NCBI RefSeq assembly: GCF_024345205.1
Contig: NZ_BROC01000011.1
Span: forward strand, 1-64,000
Reading direction: 5' to 3'
From: Lapidilactobacillus luobeiensis
Lineage (GTDB): Bacteria; Bacillota; Bacilli; Lactobacillales; Lactobacillaceae
Length of the DNA: 64,000 nucleotides
Shown: positions 18,527 through 27,380 of the stretch, one piece after another
How positions within the stretch are numbered: the stretch's first letter is position 1
How the letters are laid out: every line of letters begins with the position of its first letter
Notes under the pieces: model-generated
Told to the model about the DNA's origin: nothing
The model's input: the letters and a program-made list of their open reading frames with translations, nothing else
Databases searched by the model: none
Made by a program: the position numbers and the translations under genes

Positions 18527-19174
18527 TCACCTGCTTACTGATAATCTTGATTCTGGATAGAAATAATGGGTCATTCGCTGAAAAACCAGTTCATTACCCA
18601 CAAAATAAAGGCAATCATCAACGCTAAGTTTCGCATACGGCCCTGGCGAAACTTGTAAGGTCGTCTTATGTCGCAAGGCCACGATCGTCGCGCCCGTATT
18701 TTGCCAAATTTTCAACGCGCCGATGGTTTCATCTAAGTGTTGCGCCTTCGCCGTCAAGACTAACTCAAAAGGTGCCAAAGGGTTGGCTTGTTGGACCCGA
18801 TTTGTTTGGTCGATCAACTGATCCAGCAATTGCGAAAAATGAGTCAATTCCGCTTTTTGTTGGGCCACACTGGTCAATACTTCACCTTTAAGATCACGCA
18901 AAGATGCGACCTCTTGGTATTGCGTCACGAATTCGCCTGCTCGTTCACTGGAAGCCACGAAAAAGCCACTGCCGTGTTTCGCTTCCACGATCCCGAGGTC
19001 GGCCAAAATACTGATCGCCTTACGCGCCGTCTCAGGTGAAACACCATAGACCGCCGCCACGGCAGAACGCGCGTGGAGTTTCGTTCCCACGGGATACTTG
19101 TTCTCCCAGATCTGGCGCGCCAAATCAGCCGCGATCTGCTGATAGCGCGAGCTGAACTGTTTCTTGGTCGTCAC
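18527..19174 (-). CDS. busR: BusR-type GntR/RCK_C transcriptional repressor of opuA
   Basis: 215 aa in three parts: an N-terminal GntR winged helix (about 5-75, including VYGVSPETARKAISILADLG), a coiled coil (about 80-130) and a C-terminal RCK_C (TrkA_C) domain beginning FELVLTAKAQHLDETIG and ending SVDDCLYFVGNELVF. This order is diagnostic of BusR, which binds c-di-AMP through RCK_C and represses the busA/opuA operon. The true start is GTG 19174 (7 nt after AAAGGAGG); an ATG 33 bases further upstream lacks a ribosome site. A fitting operator lies in front of opuAA at 17847-17884. Confidence 0.88.
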   Translation of the reverse strand: MTTKKQFSSRYQQIAADLARQIWENKYPVGTKLHARSAVAAVYGVSPETARKAISILADLGIVEAKHGSGFFVASSERAGEFVTQYQEVASLRDLKGEVLTSVAQQKAELTHFSQLLDQLIDQTNRVQQANPLAPFELVLTAKAQHLDETIGALKIWQNTGATIVALRHKTTLQVSPGPYAKLSVDDCLYFVGNELVFQRMTHYFYPESRLSVSR

Positions 19175-19405
19175 GTTGCGCCCTCCTTTTTTTGAATCCT
19201 TGGCCATTTAATTTCATTATTGCCTAAATCATCGAGATCGGCAAACTTGGCAAAAACAACTTTTTTCTCCGGCCTAAGTGCGATCATGATCCAGCGTAAA
19301 TTTGCTTGCTTTCAGCATACCACGACTGATGACTTTTGACATAAGCGCGTGAATATTTTTGCCAAATGCTACCCAGATTGCTCCACAATAAGTGTCAAGT
19401 TCCTC

Positions 19406-19434
19406 TTGTAAATCTATAGAAATTCGCCTATCAT
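19406..19434 (+). promoter_or_regulatory. Promoter of the NAD(P)H-binding protein gene
   Basis: TTGTAA (19406-19411), a 17-bp spacer and TATCAT (19429-19434) lie about 55 bases ahead of the start codon. Confidence 0.6.
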
Positions 19435-19488
19435 AATAGGTGTGATGTAACCGCTATCAAAAATTAAATGAATAGGAAGTCAATCATT

Positions 19489-20121
19489 ATGAAAATAGGA
19501 ATTATTGGTGCCACCGGTCACGTCGGCCGCTTCATCACCAATGAAGCATTACGACGAAAGCACGATGTCGTTGGCATCGTTCGCAATGTTCCCGAGGAAG
19601 CAGTTCCTGGCCTGACTTATTTACAAAAGGACTTATTCAATCTGACTCGTGAAGACATTACAACTTTTGATGTTTTAGTTGATTCATACAATGCGCCTGA
19701 AAACGAAGAAAATCTTCACGTTGCCGCCATGAAACATCTGGTCAATATTTTACAAAACACAGAGACCCGTCTCTTAGTCGTTGGCGGCGCTGGTAGTCTT
19801 TATGTTGACAATAAGTTGCAAACTAAACTCTATGAAACAGATGACTTCCCTGTAGATTTCAAAGCCACTGCAGCCAATATGAGCGCCGCGCTCGATTATT
19901 TACGCAATGCCAAGAACGTGCGTTGGACTTATTTGAGCCCTTCAAAGGACTTTCTGCTTAATGGGGCTCGCACCGGTCGTTATAAAGTCGGTCAAGAGCA
20001 ACTCCTTTTAGGTAAGTATGGTAAAAGTGAGATCAGCATGGCCGATTACGCGATCGCGATGCTTGATGAGATCGAAGAACCGGAGCATCAGCAACAACGC
20101 TATACCGTTTGCGCTGACTAG
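19489..20121 (+). CDS. NAD(P)-dependent oxidoreductase, atypical SDR
   Basis: 210 aa. It begins with a Rossmann fold (MKIGIIGATGHVGRF; glycine motif GATGHVG at residues 7-13). VVGGAGSLYV and WTYLSPSKDF are typical of the YwnB/flavin-reductase-like NAD(P)H-binding family. The substrate is unknown. The start at 19489 is supported by AGGAAG, 9 nt upstream. It is monocistronic with its own promoter at 19406-19434 and a terminator shared with prs at 20141-20194. Confidence 0.85.
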   Translation: MKIGIIGATGHVGRFITNEALRRKHDVVGIVRNVPEEAVPGLTYLQKDLFNLTREDITTFDVLVDSYNAPENEENLHVAAMKHLVNILQNTETRLLVVGGAGSLYVDNKLQTKLYETDDFPVDFKATAANMSAALDYLRNAKNVRWTYLSPSKDFLLNGARTGRYKVGQEQLLLGKYGKSEISMADYAIAMLDEIEEPEHQQQRYTVCAD

Positions 20122-20140
20122 TTAGACTCGCTTTACAGCC

Positions 20141-20194
20141 ACAAAAAAATGTGATCGATTTGCCCAACAAAGGCAATTGACCACATTTTTTGTG
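20141..20194. terminator. Bidirectional terminator between convergent genes
   Basis: ACAAAAAAATGTG and CACATTTTTTGTGT pair, with an inner TTGCC / GGCAA stem. It ends the oxidoreductase gene and prs. Confidence 0.85.
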
Positions 20195-20222
20195 TCGCAA
20201 TAGAGCAACCGATCGATGTTGC

Positions 20223-21197
20223 TTATTTTTCTCCAGGAACAAAAAGTGAATGGATCGATTGGTTATTGTAGATTTTTTCGATCGCCCGAGCAAAAAGATC
20301 AGCAACCGAAAGACTGACCAATTTAGGGAAGCGTTTCTCTTCAGGAATACGGATCGAATCTGTCACAACAACCTCTTTGATGACCGACTCTTGTAGCTTC
20401 TCAGTCGCACCTTTAGAAAAGATCGCATGAGTCGCACATCCGTAAACTTCTTTAGCGCCTGCCGCCTTCAACGAGTTAGCCGACCAAACCATTCGATTAG
20501 CCGTGTCGATCAAATCATCCGCGATGATACAGATCCGACCATCGACATCGCCAATAATATCCAAGGGATCGACGCTAGGATCACTGTCGCGTTTATCCAC
20601 GATCGCGATCGGACAATTGAAAGTCTCTGCCAAAGCACGCGCGCGTTTAGTGGAATTATGGTCTGGCGCCACCACGACTAGATCGTCGGGGCCGCCCAGA
20701 CGTTTACTAATAAAATAATCGGCTAAGATCGGTAAACCCTGCAAATGATCAACCGGGATATCAAAGAAACCTTGGATCTGATCCGCGTGCAGATCCAAAG
20801 CGACGACTCGATCCGCGCCGCCGATCTCGATCAGATTCGAGACCAACTTAGCGGTGATCGGCTCCCGCGAACGAGTCTTACGATCCGCCCGTGAATAGGC
20901 AAAGTAAGGCAGTACCACATTGATCGTGTGCGCGCTGGCGCGGCGTAACGCGTCTAGCATGATCATTAATTCCATAAAGTTCTCGTTGACCGGATCATTA
21001 ACAGATTGGATCACGAAAATATCATCGCCACGAACAGTTTCATCAATATTGATTTGGATCTCACCATCCGCAAAATGCTTAACAGAGGTGGTCAACAGTG
21101 GTGTCCCCACAGACTCAGCCACGGCTTCAGCCAAATCAAAATTACCGTTTAAAGCGATCAGTCGCATGGCGTGACGATTATTAGCTCTAGCTACCAT
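20223..21197 (-). CDS. prs: Ribose-phosphate pyrophosphokinase (PRPP synthetase)
   Basis: 324 aa. It makes PRPP from ribose 5-phosphate and ATP for nucleotide, histidine and tryptophan synthesis. Visible motifs are FADGEIQINIDETVRG, the catalytic-loop region YSRADRKTRSREPI, ALDLHADQIQGFF, and the PRPP-binding IIADDLIDTANRMV where most enzymes have DMIDTAGT. Lactobacilli often carry two prs genes, and this one is somewhat divergent in that loop. The ATG at 21197 follows GGAGG; four extra codons from TTG 21209 are unlikely. A perfect dyad over its -10 suggests repression. Confidence 0.92.
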   Translation of the reverse strand: MVARANNRHAMRLIALNGNFDLAEAVAESVGTPLLTTSVKHFADGEIQINIDETVRGDDIFVIQSVNDPVNENFMELMIMLDALRRASAHTINVVLPYFAYSRADRKTRSREPITAKLVSNLIEIGGADRVVALDLHADQIQGFFDIPVDHLQGLPILADYFISKRLGGPDDLVVVAPDHNSTKRARALAETFNCPIAIVDKRDSDPSVDPLDIIGDVDGRICIIADDLIDTANRMVWSANSLKAAGAKEVYGCATHAIFSKGATEKLQESVIKEVVVTDSIRIPEEKRFPKLVSLSVADLFARAIEKIYNNQSIHSLFVPGEK

Positions 21198-21231
21198 TTG
21201 TTCCTCCAATTTAACTTTTAAAATTCAAAAA

Positions 21232-21263
21232 TGGTTTCAACACTCTTATTATAGTTGAAACCA
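21232..21263 (-). promoter_or_regulatory. prs promoter region with a perfect dyad over the -10
   Basis: TGGTTTCAAC (21232-21241) and GTTGAAACCA (21254-21263) are perfect 10-bp inverted arms. Between them, on the minus strand, sits the -10 TATAAT (21248-21253). This placement is what a repressor operator would have. I do not know the binding protein. Confidence 0.6.
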
Positions 21264-21315
21264 ACGCCAATGACTAGAATTATCCCAAATTGCCCCCAAT
21301 TTTTCAAAATCAAAG

Positions 21316-21530
21316 TGCGAACCACCCCGGTCAGTGCTTGAGCATTTAGCCTAGTAACTGTTTTGGGAGCCGATTTTAGCTCCCGGAACAGTTACGTAGC
21401 TAAGCGGAAAGCACTGGGGTGGTGAGCACGTTTCAAAATCAAAGTGCGGAGCACAACGATTTGACTTTGAGCATTAACCTAGCAATCGTTTCAAAAGCAC
21501 CCTTCGTTCGGGTCGCTTCTCAGTGCTACC
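21316..21530 (+). repeat. Structured intergenic repeat, hairpin type, plus a partial copy
   Basis: The clearest member of the family. ACCACCCC (21321-21328), bulge GGTC and AGTGCTT (21333-21339) pair perfectly with AAGCACTGGGGTGGT (21409-21423). Inside, TAACTGTT pairs with AACAGTTA and GGGAGC with GCTCCC. The conserved GAGCATTTAGCCTAG and GTAGCTAAGCGGAA flank the inner hairpin. A partial copy with GAGCATTAACCTAGCAA follows to 21530. It lies upstream of lepB in sense orientation. Confidence 0.8.
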
Positions 21531-21681
21531 TCAATTATTTCTAAAATCAAGAAAAATAGTCATGATACCATTATCTAAAATTAGCTAAATATTTGCAATT
21601 GGCCCCTGAAAATTAGACAATAGAGAGTATAGTAGATTTGGTTAGATCAGGCTTTATATCAAAATTTAGGGGCAGGCACTC

Positions 21682-22260
21682 ATGGATGAACAGGTAAAGC
21701 AACAACAACCCGAAGAAAAGCAAGAAAGCTTTTGGAAATGGCTTCTCGAAGTCATTATCTTAGCAGCCGTGATCTTCACTGGTGTTAAATTGGTTTTTAC
21801 GTATGTTTTGGCTAAAGATGTGGTTTCCGGTCCCTCGATGCAACCAACTTTTTATGATGGCGATCGCTTGATCACGTCACGGATCAGCAAGATCAAGCGA
21901 GGCGATGTGGTCGTTTTGGAAGCGCCAGATGAGCCTGGTAGTCTTTACATCAAACGGGTGATTGGGCTTCCCGGTGATACCGTCAGCGCGAAAAGTGGTC
22001 ACGTTTATGTTAACGGCAAACAACTCAGTGAACCCTACTTAAAAGAATATGATCCTGGCAATGGATTTTCTTTTCAAGAAGATTTCACACTCCAACAAAA
22101 ACTGGGACGAAAGACAGTCCCGGCTGATAGTTATTTTGTGATGGGTGACAACCGCCCTATCTCCAAAGACAGCCGCAAAATCGGTTTCATCAAAAAATCA
22201 GCTATCAATGGCATCGTCAAATTAAGGTACTGGCCTTTGAGTCGTCTTAAAATCTTCTAG
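21682..22260 (+). CDS. lepB: Signal peptidase I
   Basis: 192 aa, type I signal peptidase that cleaves secretory signal peptides outside the membrane. One transmembrane helix lies at about residues 18-40. The catalytic Ser is in GPSMQPTFYDGD (near 52) and the Lys in YIKRVIGLPGD (near 92). The C-terminal box YFVMGDNRPISKDSR is complete. AGGGG precedes the ATG. It probably processes the many secreted proteins of this window, including the WxL and MucBP proteins. The upstream region holds the structured repeat 21316-21530. Confidence 0.95.
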   Translation: MDEQVKQQQPEEKQESFWKWLLEVIILAAVIFTGVKLVFTYVLAKDVVSGPSMQPTFYDGDRLITSRISKIKRGDVVVLEAPDEPGSLYIKRVIGLPGDTVSAKSGHVYVNGKQLSEPYLKEYDPGNGFSFQEDFTLQQKLGRKTVPADSYFVMGDNRPISKDSRKIGFIKKSAINGIVKLRYWPLSRLKIF

Positions 22261-22265
22261 CAAAC

Positions 22266-22302
22266 AAAAAAGCGTTCAACCTAACTGGCTGAATGCTTTT
22301 TA
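22266..22302. terminator. Bidirectional terminator between lepB and efp
   Basis: AAAAAGC-TTCA and TGAA-GCTTTTT pair around a short loop, with A and T runs at both ends. Confidence 0.8.
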
Positions 22303-22320
22303 TATTTGCTAGTCCCCGCC

Positions 22321-22884
22321 CTATTTAGCGGCGCGGCCTTTGTAAGTATTGGTATCAGTGTTGACCGTGATCACATCGCCAGCAGAGATAAAGTCAGGTA
22401 CATTGACGATCAAGCCCGTTTCCAATGTAGCTGGCTTGCCACTTCCGGTCACAGAACCACCCTTGATCGAAGGTTGCGTTTCCGTGACAGTCAAATCGAC
22501 CGTTCCTGGCAAAGTGATCCCGATGATCTCACTGCCGTAAAACTCGATCTGTACTGTCGCGTTTTCAAGCAAATAATTCAATTCATGCTCGATCGAATCT
22601 GTCGGGATCTCGTATTGCTCATAGGTCGTCATGTCCATGAAATAAGCCAACGTATCTTGTGTATACAGATATTGAGCCTCTTTGTTTTCCATGATCGCTA
22701 ATTCGATTTTTTCGTTCGGACGCATGGTCGTTTGAACAGTCCCACCGCCGCGAACATCGTATAATTTAACCTGCATCACCGTATTGCCCTTACCTGGCTT
22801 ATGATGATTGCTTTCAATAACTTTGATCAATTTGCCGTCTTTGACAAAGGTCATTCCCGCTCGTAGATCGATTGCTTCTGTCAT
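22321..22884 (-). CDS. efp: Elongation factor P
   Basis: 187 aa. EF-P relieves ribosome stalling at polyproline stretches. All three beta-barrel domains are present. The tip loop HHKPGKGN carries the lysine (near residue 32) that is modified in many species, and the C terminus contains the usual [19 protein letters not shown]. The ATG at 22884 follows AGGAAG; the frame continues upstream without support. Polyproline is present in the neighbouring surface proteins, but that link is incidental. Confidence 0.95.
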   Translation of the reverse strand: MTEAIDLRAGMTFVKDGKLIKVIESNHHKPGKGNTVMQVKLYDVRGGGTVQTTMRPNEKIELAIMENKEAQYLYTQDTLAYFMDMTTYEQYEIPTDSIEHELNYLLENATVQIEFYGSEIIGITLPGTVDLTVTETQPSIKGGSVTGSGKPATLETGLIVNVPDFISAGDVITVNTDTNTYKGRAAK

Positions 22885-23096
22885 CTTTTCTTCCTCGTCC
22901 TTCTTGCGAATATTGGCCACGAGCACACTCACTCGCAGCTAAAAGCACATAGCGTGTTTAATTATAACACAGAAATGACGGTCTAACTAGCAATGTCTTA
23001 GCTAGGTAACTGACCCTTGGCCAATGTCGATTTTGAAAATAGCGTCACTTTACTGACCGCGATCAGCAGGCGCTCATGCCAAAGCGCCTCTGCTAA

Positions 23097-23136
23097 AAAT
23101 AGGACCTGTCTGGGGATTCATTAACAGGTCCTATCC
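23097..23136 (-). terminator. Terminator of WxL cassette B
   Basis: TAGGACCTGT and ACAGGTCCTA pair and are followed by TTTTTAG on the minus strand, just after the large WxL gene. Confidence 0.8.
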
Positions 23137-23148
23137 TTGGGGGACACA

Positions 23149-25080
23149 CTATTGAGAAAGAGCGGCAGGTTGAGGCGCGTCACTGGTCAAAGTCCAATTG
23201 ATCGTACTACTGAATCTTTGCCCTGTACTCAACCGAATTCGGGGATTGGCGCCAAAAGACAAACGTCCTTTGACCTGGACCAACCCTGCAGTATTATGGC
23301 TAGAATCCTCAACCGTAACGACTTGATTTTGGCGCAACTCGACACCGGAATCATTCGAAAGACCGCTGATCTTGATCACCGCTGCTGTTACGGCCTGTTG
23401 TCCTTGATCCAAAAGCGGACTCATTTGTGCTTGTAACTGCCAAGCGTTGGTTCCGGTCCGCGTGTCCGCAACTTCCAAGAAGTCATCATTTTGATTGACT
23501 GAAGTGACGCCAGTTGCCAAATCACCCTGATACAAGTCAGCTCCTGTGATCGCGCCAAAATCAAAGTTCGGCACTTGGACCAAACTCAGCGCATTGGCAG
23601 CCGGTGTGATCGACAGTTGGGCCCGATTAGTCGGGATCGTGACAGACGAACCACCCGTAAAATTAAGGGTCATGGTCAAGCCCACATAATACGGCGTGCC
23701 TGCCGTTGTTGCCGCTGCGGCCGCAGTCACAAAACTACTGTTCCCGGGGATCGTCAACATCTGCGCCTGATCCAGATCATCTGGATTCGTGAAGCTCCCG
23801 CTACTATTTTGGACATCACTAGGAAAAGCTGAGCTAGTATATGTTCCGTTACTATTCTTAGTGTAATACGACCATTGGTAAGTGCTACTTGCCAAACCCG
23901 AATTGCTCTGATCACTGGGCGTATAGAAATCCGCGTAAAGTTTATCTAGACCCGCTATGGGCCAGTCCAGTCCATACTTACGTACCGTATCTAAGGGCAA
24001 CTCCTGAGCTTTCAGGCCACCAGCATAAACCATCGAGGTCGATTTCAATCCGTTTGCTGTCGCGGCGATCGTCATAGGAACACCAGGATAATTGGGATCA
24101 GTATTCACTTGATCGGCCAAGGCGCTACTGTCGATCTGAAAGGTTGTTGAACGGCCGGTCATCGTGCCAAAACTAACGGGTCCATTCGTTGACCACGCGA
24201 CTGAATCAGTTGAGTCGTCCGGAGTGAGCACCGCCGTAACGCCATAACTCAAGTCAGGTAAAACGACCGTTGCCTCCGTATCGACTGAGATTGCTGAGGC
24301 AGGAACTGGTTCTGCCATGACCACGACCTTAGCCAAATCGGAATAATAATAACCTGAATTGAAACTGACTCGCATTTGAAAGTAGTAAGTCCCTACTGGT
24401 AATTGTTGACTATAACTCGGCCCAAAACCGATATTGGCCGCATAGGTGTTGCTTAAAGTCCCCGAGGTCGTGTTATAGCTACCAGCGTTGGTATTGCTTT
24501 TCCATGTCGTCCCATCAGTCGCCAAGGTCCATTGCGTCAACAGTACCTTAGGTTTGGTAAAAATATTAAGATCCAAACCAGTCACTTTGACGGCAAGATC
24601 GATGTCACTGCCGACAGTCTGATATTGTTCACTGATCGGCTGTTGGACGAATCCGGCGCGTACTGGGAAATTCAAAACACTCAGACCAGCAATACTTGGT
24701 TGATAGACCCCATCTGCCGCAGTTGGCGGAAGAACACTACTGGCGCTTGCTGGCGTCGGGGTGCCCGAATCAGTTACAGCCGCCGCGGTAGTTGGATCTG
24801 TTCTCGTCACTGCGCTTGAACTGGTCGGCGAACTCGCTACTGCACTTGTGGTACTTGCCTTTGCTGCCGTTGTTCCAGAAGCCAGGGGAGCGTCTGCTGA
24901 TTGAGTTGGATCATTTGCAACTGCCGCTACCGGCGCCGTTTTGCTTGCCTGATCCGCAGTTGTCGCCGCAGCGACTGGCACATTGGCAATAGTTTGTAGC
25001 GGGAGCGTCAGCAGTAAACTATTGCCAATAAAAGTAACCGTCACTAACAACGCTAACTTTCTCTTTATCTGCTTTCTCAT
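23149..25080 (-). CDS. Large WxL-domain surface protein (cassette B)
   Basis: 643 aa. A signal peptide (residues 1-38) is followed by an Ala/Thr/Ser-rich linker (about 40-125), a central extracellular region (about 130-480) and a C-terminal WxL domain. The two WxL motifs are NAWQLQAQ and INWTLTSDAP. WxL domains bind peptidoglycan non-covalently and work with a DUF916/DUF3324 partner. AAGGAGG precedes the ATG. It is the third gene of a small WxL - DUF916 - large WxL cassette and is a paralogue of the 693-aa protein at 27381-29462. The ligand is unknown. Confidence 0.85.
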   Translation of the reverse strand: MRKQIKRKLALLVTVTFIGNSLLLTLPLQTIANVPVAAATTADQASKTAPVAAVANDPTQSADAPLASGTTAAKASTTSAVASSPTSSSAVTRTDPTTAAAVTDSGTPTPASASSVLPPTAADGVYQPSIAGLSVLNFPVRAGFVQQPISEQYQTVGSDIDLAVKVTGLDLNIFTKPKVLLTQWTLATDGTTWKSNTNAGSYNTTSGTLSNTYAANIGFGPSYSQQLPVGTYYFQMRVSFNSGYYYSDLAKVVVMAEPVPASAISVDTEATVVLPDLSYGVTAVLTPDDSTDSVAWSTNGPVSFGTMTGRSTTFQIDSSALADQVNTDPNYPGVPMTIAATANGLKSTSMVYAGGLKAQELPLDTVRKYGLDWPIAGLDKLYADFYTPSDQSNSGLASSTYQWSYYTKNSNGTYTSSAFPSDVQNSSGSFTNPDDLDQAQMLTIPGNSSFVTAAAAATTAGTPYYVGLTMTLNFTGGSSVTIPTNRAQLSITPAANALSLVQVPNFDFGAITGADLYQGDLATGVTSVNQNDDFLEVADTRTGTNAWQLQAQMSPLLDQGQQAVTAAVIKISGLSNDSGVELRQNQVVTVEDSSHNTAGLVQVKGRLSFGANPRIRLSTGQRFSSTINWTLTSDAPQPAALSQ

Positions 25081-25112
25081 AATCCGACCTCCTTACATCA
25101 GATTTTACCAAG

Positions 25113-26174
25113 CTAATGTTTAAGTCGTGATTTGATCTCTCTCATTTTATGCCAGATAAAGACCAGCGCCCCTAAGGTGATCACGCCGAACCCGATCAGT
25201 AGCCAGAGTAGCCAAGGGTAGTGCGTTCGTTTCTGGATCAATTGCCGATCGGTGGCCGCCGCCGTGGTTTTCTTGATCGTGAAACGCCTTTCTAAATTAA
25301 AGACACTTGCCCCCGAGGTCAACTTGATTTTTAACTGATAGTGCCCCGGCGCCAAACTTTTTCCAGCTGTATTGATATGATAATCCAGTGTTGAGTTAGG
25401 TGCCATTTTGTAATTATGATCCGTTTGTTCAAAGAGGACTTGCTTAGCTCCAGCACGGTACACGCGCGCATCAAGGGCGATCTGCCCAAAAAGCACCGGC
25501 GCAGAATTATGAATACTGGCGATCAACGTTGCAACGCCCCCGGTTGCTTTTGGCTTGATCGCTGTCAACGCCAGTTGTGGTGCCAGGCCAGTCTGACCAG
25601 CTTGAACAAGCATCACCGGTAAGGCCATCGCGAATTGATTCTTGATACCTAACTGGCCCTGACTCGTGCCAGAAGTGGTTTTTCGTTGAACATAAACACT
25701 GCCTAAAACAGTCCCTTTAAGCGGCGCTTGAGGCATGGTCAAGTCAAAAGTGACCTGTTGCTTGCTAGCCGGCGCTAGTGTGATCGTTCGCGTAGTGGCT
25801 TGATCATCGGCCAGTGCCGGTAATAATACCGCAGCGCTTTTATCCGGTGCGGTTGTCGCTGGGGTATAATTGATCTCACCTTGATCAGTCGTCGTGGCCG
25901 CGACCAATTGAACCGTAAAAGCCAGTTCTTCTGTGGGACTTAAGTTACTGACTGTCACTGTCAACGGATATTGTTGTCCCGGTTGTGTTTTCAAGGAATA
26001 ATAGGCCAATTGATCATCTGTTTGCCCCGAACCAAAATCGGGGACGATAGTAAAATCCGAGCCCGTATCCGCGGCTTGGACCGGTCGTGTTCGACCTCCC
26101 AAAAAGAACCAACAACAGCTTAATAGAATCAACCAATACCATTTGTGCTTGAGCCACTTCTCCGCATTCATCAT
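25113..26174 (-). CDS. DUF916/DUF3324 WxL-interacting membrane protein (cassette B)
   Basis: About 353 aa. A signal peptide is followed by the DUF916 domain (begins SDFTIVPDF, about 40-165), the DUF3324 domain (about 175-310) and one C-terminal transmembrane helix with a short basic tail. Proteins of this family (WxL-interacting proteins) anchor the WxL partner at the cell wall. GGGGGG lies upstream of two adjacent ATGs (26174 and 26171), so the exact start is open by one codon. It sits between the small and large WxL genes and is a paralogue of 29525-30556. Confidence 0.9.
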   Translation of the reverse strand: MMNAEKWLKHKWYWLILLSCCWFFLGGRTRPVQAADTGSDFTIVPDFGSGQTDDQLAYYSLKTQPGQQYPLTVTVSNLSPTEELAFTVQLVAATTTDQGEINYTPATTAPDKSAAVLLPALADDQATTRTITLAPASKQQVTFDLTMPQAPLKGTVLGSVYVQRKTTSGTSQGQLGIKNQFAMALPVMLVQAGQTGLAPQLALTAIKPKATGGVATLIASIHNSAPVLFGQIALDARVYRAGAKQVLFEQTDHNYKMAPNSTLDYHINTAGKSLAPGHYQLKIKLTSGASVFNLERRFTIKKTTAAATDRQLIQKRTHYPWLLWLLIGFGVITLGALVFIWHKMREIKSRLKH

Positions 26175-26249
26175 GATTCCCCCCAGTCTCACGATTGATC
26201 AAAGCGCCGATCTAAATCAACTTCATTTAGACCGATTTATTGTTATGTA

Positions 26250-26277
26250 AAGCCCAGATGCGTAGGTATCTGGGCTT
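26250..26277 (-). terminator. Hairpin between the small WxL gene and the DUF916 gene
   Basis: AAGCCCAGAT and ATCTGGGCTT form a perfect 10-bp stem followed only by TTTACAT. It probably acts as a leaky terminator or mRNA-stabilising hairpin, giving more small-WxL mRNA than downstream mRNA. Confidence 0.6.
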
Positions 26278-26293
26278 AAACAAGCTTAAAGAA

Positions 26294-26920
26294 TCAGCTT
26301 GCTGGTGTTGCGGTCGGTGCCATTGGGCCATTTGAAGTCAGGGTCCATGTCAAGCCAGCCGAATAAGTGTCACCCTTAGCTAAAATAGCTTTAGGGTTAG
26401 CACCCAAGGCCAAAGTGTTTGCGCTACCGTCGAAGCTATAGCTGTAATCGCCATGGGTCGTCCCATCGCTAGTCGCTAGACTAACAGGTTGGCTACTATC
26501 TGCTACCTTAGTGGCAGTAAATGAAGGCCAAGCCGTGCCGACACCAGCTAAAGTGATCTCAGCGCCAGTTAATGACTTTGCTGGCGTACTCGTTGTTGCA
26601 AATGGCGCCAACGCTGCTAACAAAGTCCAATTATTTGATCCTAAGCGGGTATCTGAGATGTTTAGATCTCCGGTGACTGCCGCCGTTTTGCCGGTGAAGC
26701 CACCATAAATATCCGCCCCAGGTACTTCACCAAACGCGAAGCTTGGTGCTGATTTGATTTCCAAAATGCCAGCATCAGCATTCTTAGGATCCGTATCTGT
26801 AACTGAGAAACTTGCCGTTGAAGTACTGGTTGTCGTATCCGCCTTGGCAGTTGCAGGCGCTAAAGCCAAAGCGCCCAAAACCGCAGCCGACGTAACGAGC
26901 CCTGCTAACCACTTCTTCAT
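26294..26920 (-). CDS. Small WxL-domain secreted protein (cassette B)
   Basis: 208 aa: signal peptide ending near ATAKAD (residue 28), then essentially only a WxL domain. The first motif is NNWTLLAAL (near 104) and the second LTWTLTSNGP close to the C terminus. It would attach to peptidoglycan from outside. It is the first gene of cassette B with its own promoter (26985-27014), and a hairpin at 26250-26277 separates it from the next gene. Its paralogue is at 30751-31371. Confidence 0.9.
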   Translation of the reverse strand: MKKWLAGLVTSAAVLGALALAPATAKADTTTSTSTASFSVTDTDPKNADAGILEIKSAPSFAFGEVPGADIYGGFTGKTAAVTGDLNISDTRLGSNNWTLLAALAPFATTSTPAKSLTGAEITLAGVGTAWPSFTATKVADSSQPVSLATSDGTTHGDYSYSFDGSANTLALGANPKAILAKGDTYSAGLTWTLTSNGPMAPTATPAS

Positions 26921-26984
26921 GGTATAAAACCTCTTTCCCTTTTCAATCCGATTGGAGTTAGACCATTTCCTAACTTCAAAACAG

Positions 26985-27014
26985 ATTATACATCATCACG
27001 GCAATGAGGGTTAA
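26985..27014 (-). promoter_or_regulatory. Promoter of WxL cassette B
   Basis: On the minus strand TTAACC (27014-27009), an 18-bp spacer and a perfect TATAAT (26990-26985) lie about 65 bases before the small WxL gene. The rest of the 27020-27260 gap shows nothing recognisable. Confidence 0.6.
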
Positions 27015-27270
27015 TCTTTGACTCAGAAAATCGGGTTTTCAAGTTAAAAAGTTGACTAGTTGATCCCCCCAGATCTGAATAAATATCCTATAGAAAAATC
27101 ATTGATAAATCAATATTATCGCGAGATAAAGTGAGGGTTTTCGCTTGAATCCACATCGCGATATCTGCCTATCCTAGCATAACTTTTACAATGAAAAGCC
27201 ATCACTTTATCAGTTTTATTTTATACACATTTTTATAAGTTTTGAATAAATCGATTTGCTGCAAACCATT

Positions 27271-27306
27271 AAAAAAACCACGTTTGCTTTGAATCAAGCA
27301 AACGTG
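27271..27306 (-). terminator. Terminator of WxL cassette A
   Basis: CACGTTTGCTT and AAGCAAACGTG pair perfectly and are followed by TTTTTTT on the minus strand. Confidence 0.85.
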
Positions 27307-27380
27307 ATCATTTCTTCTCCGATCGTGGATCAATAGTAACAAGTCGTCATCGTGCTGAACGATCTGTCACCCTGCACGCG

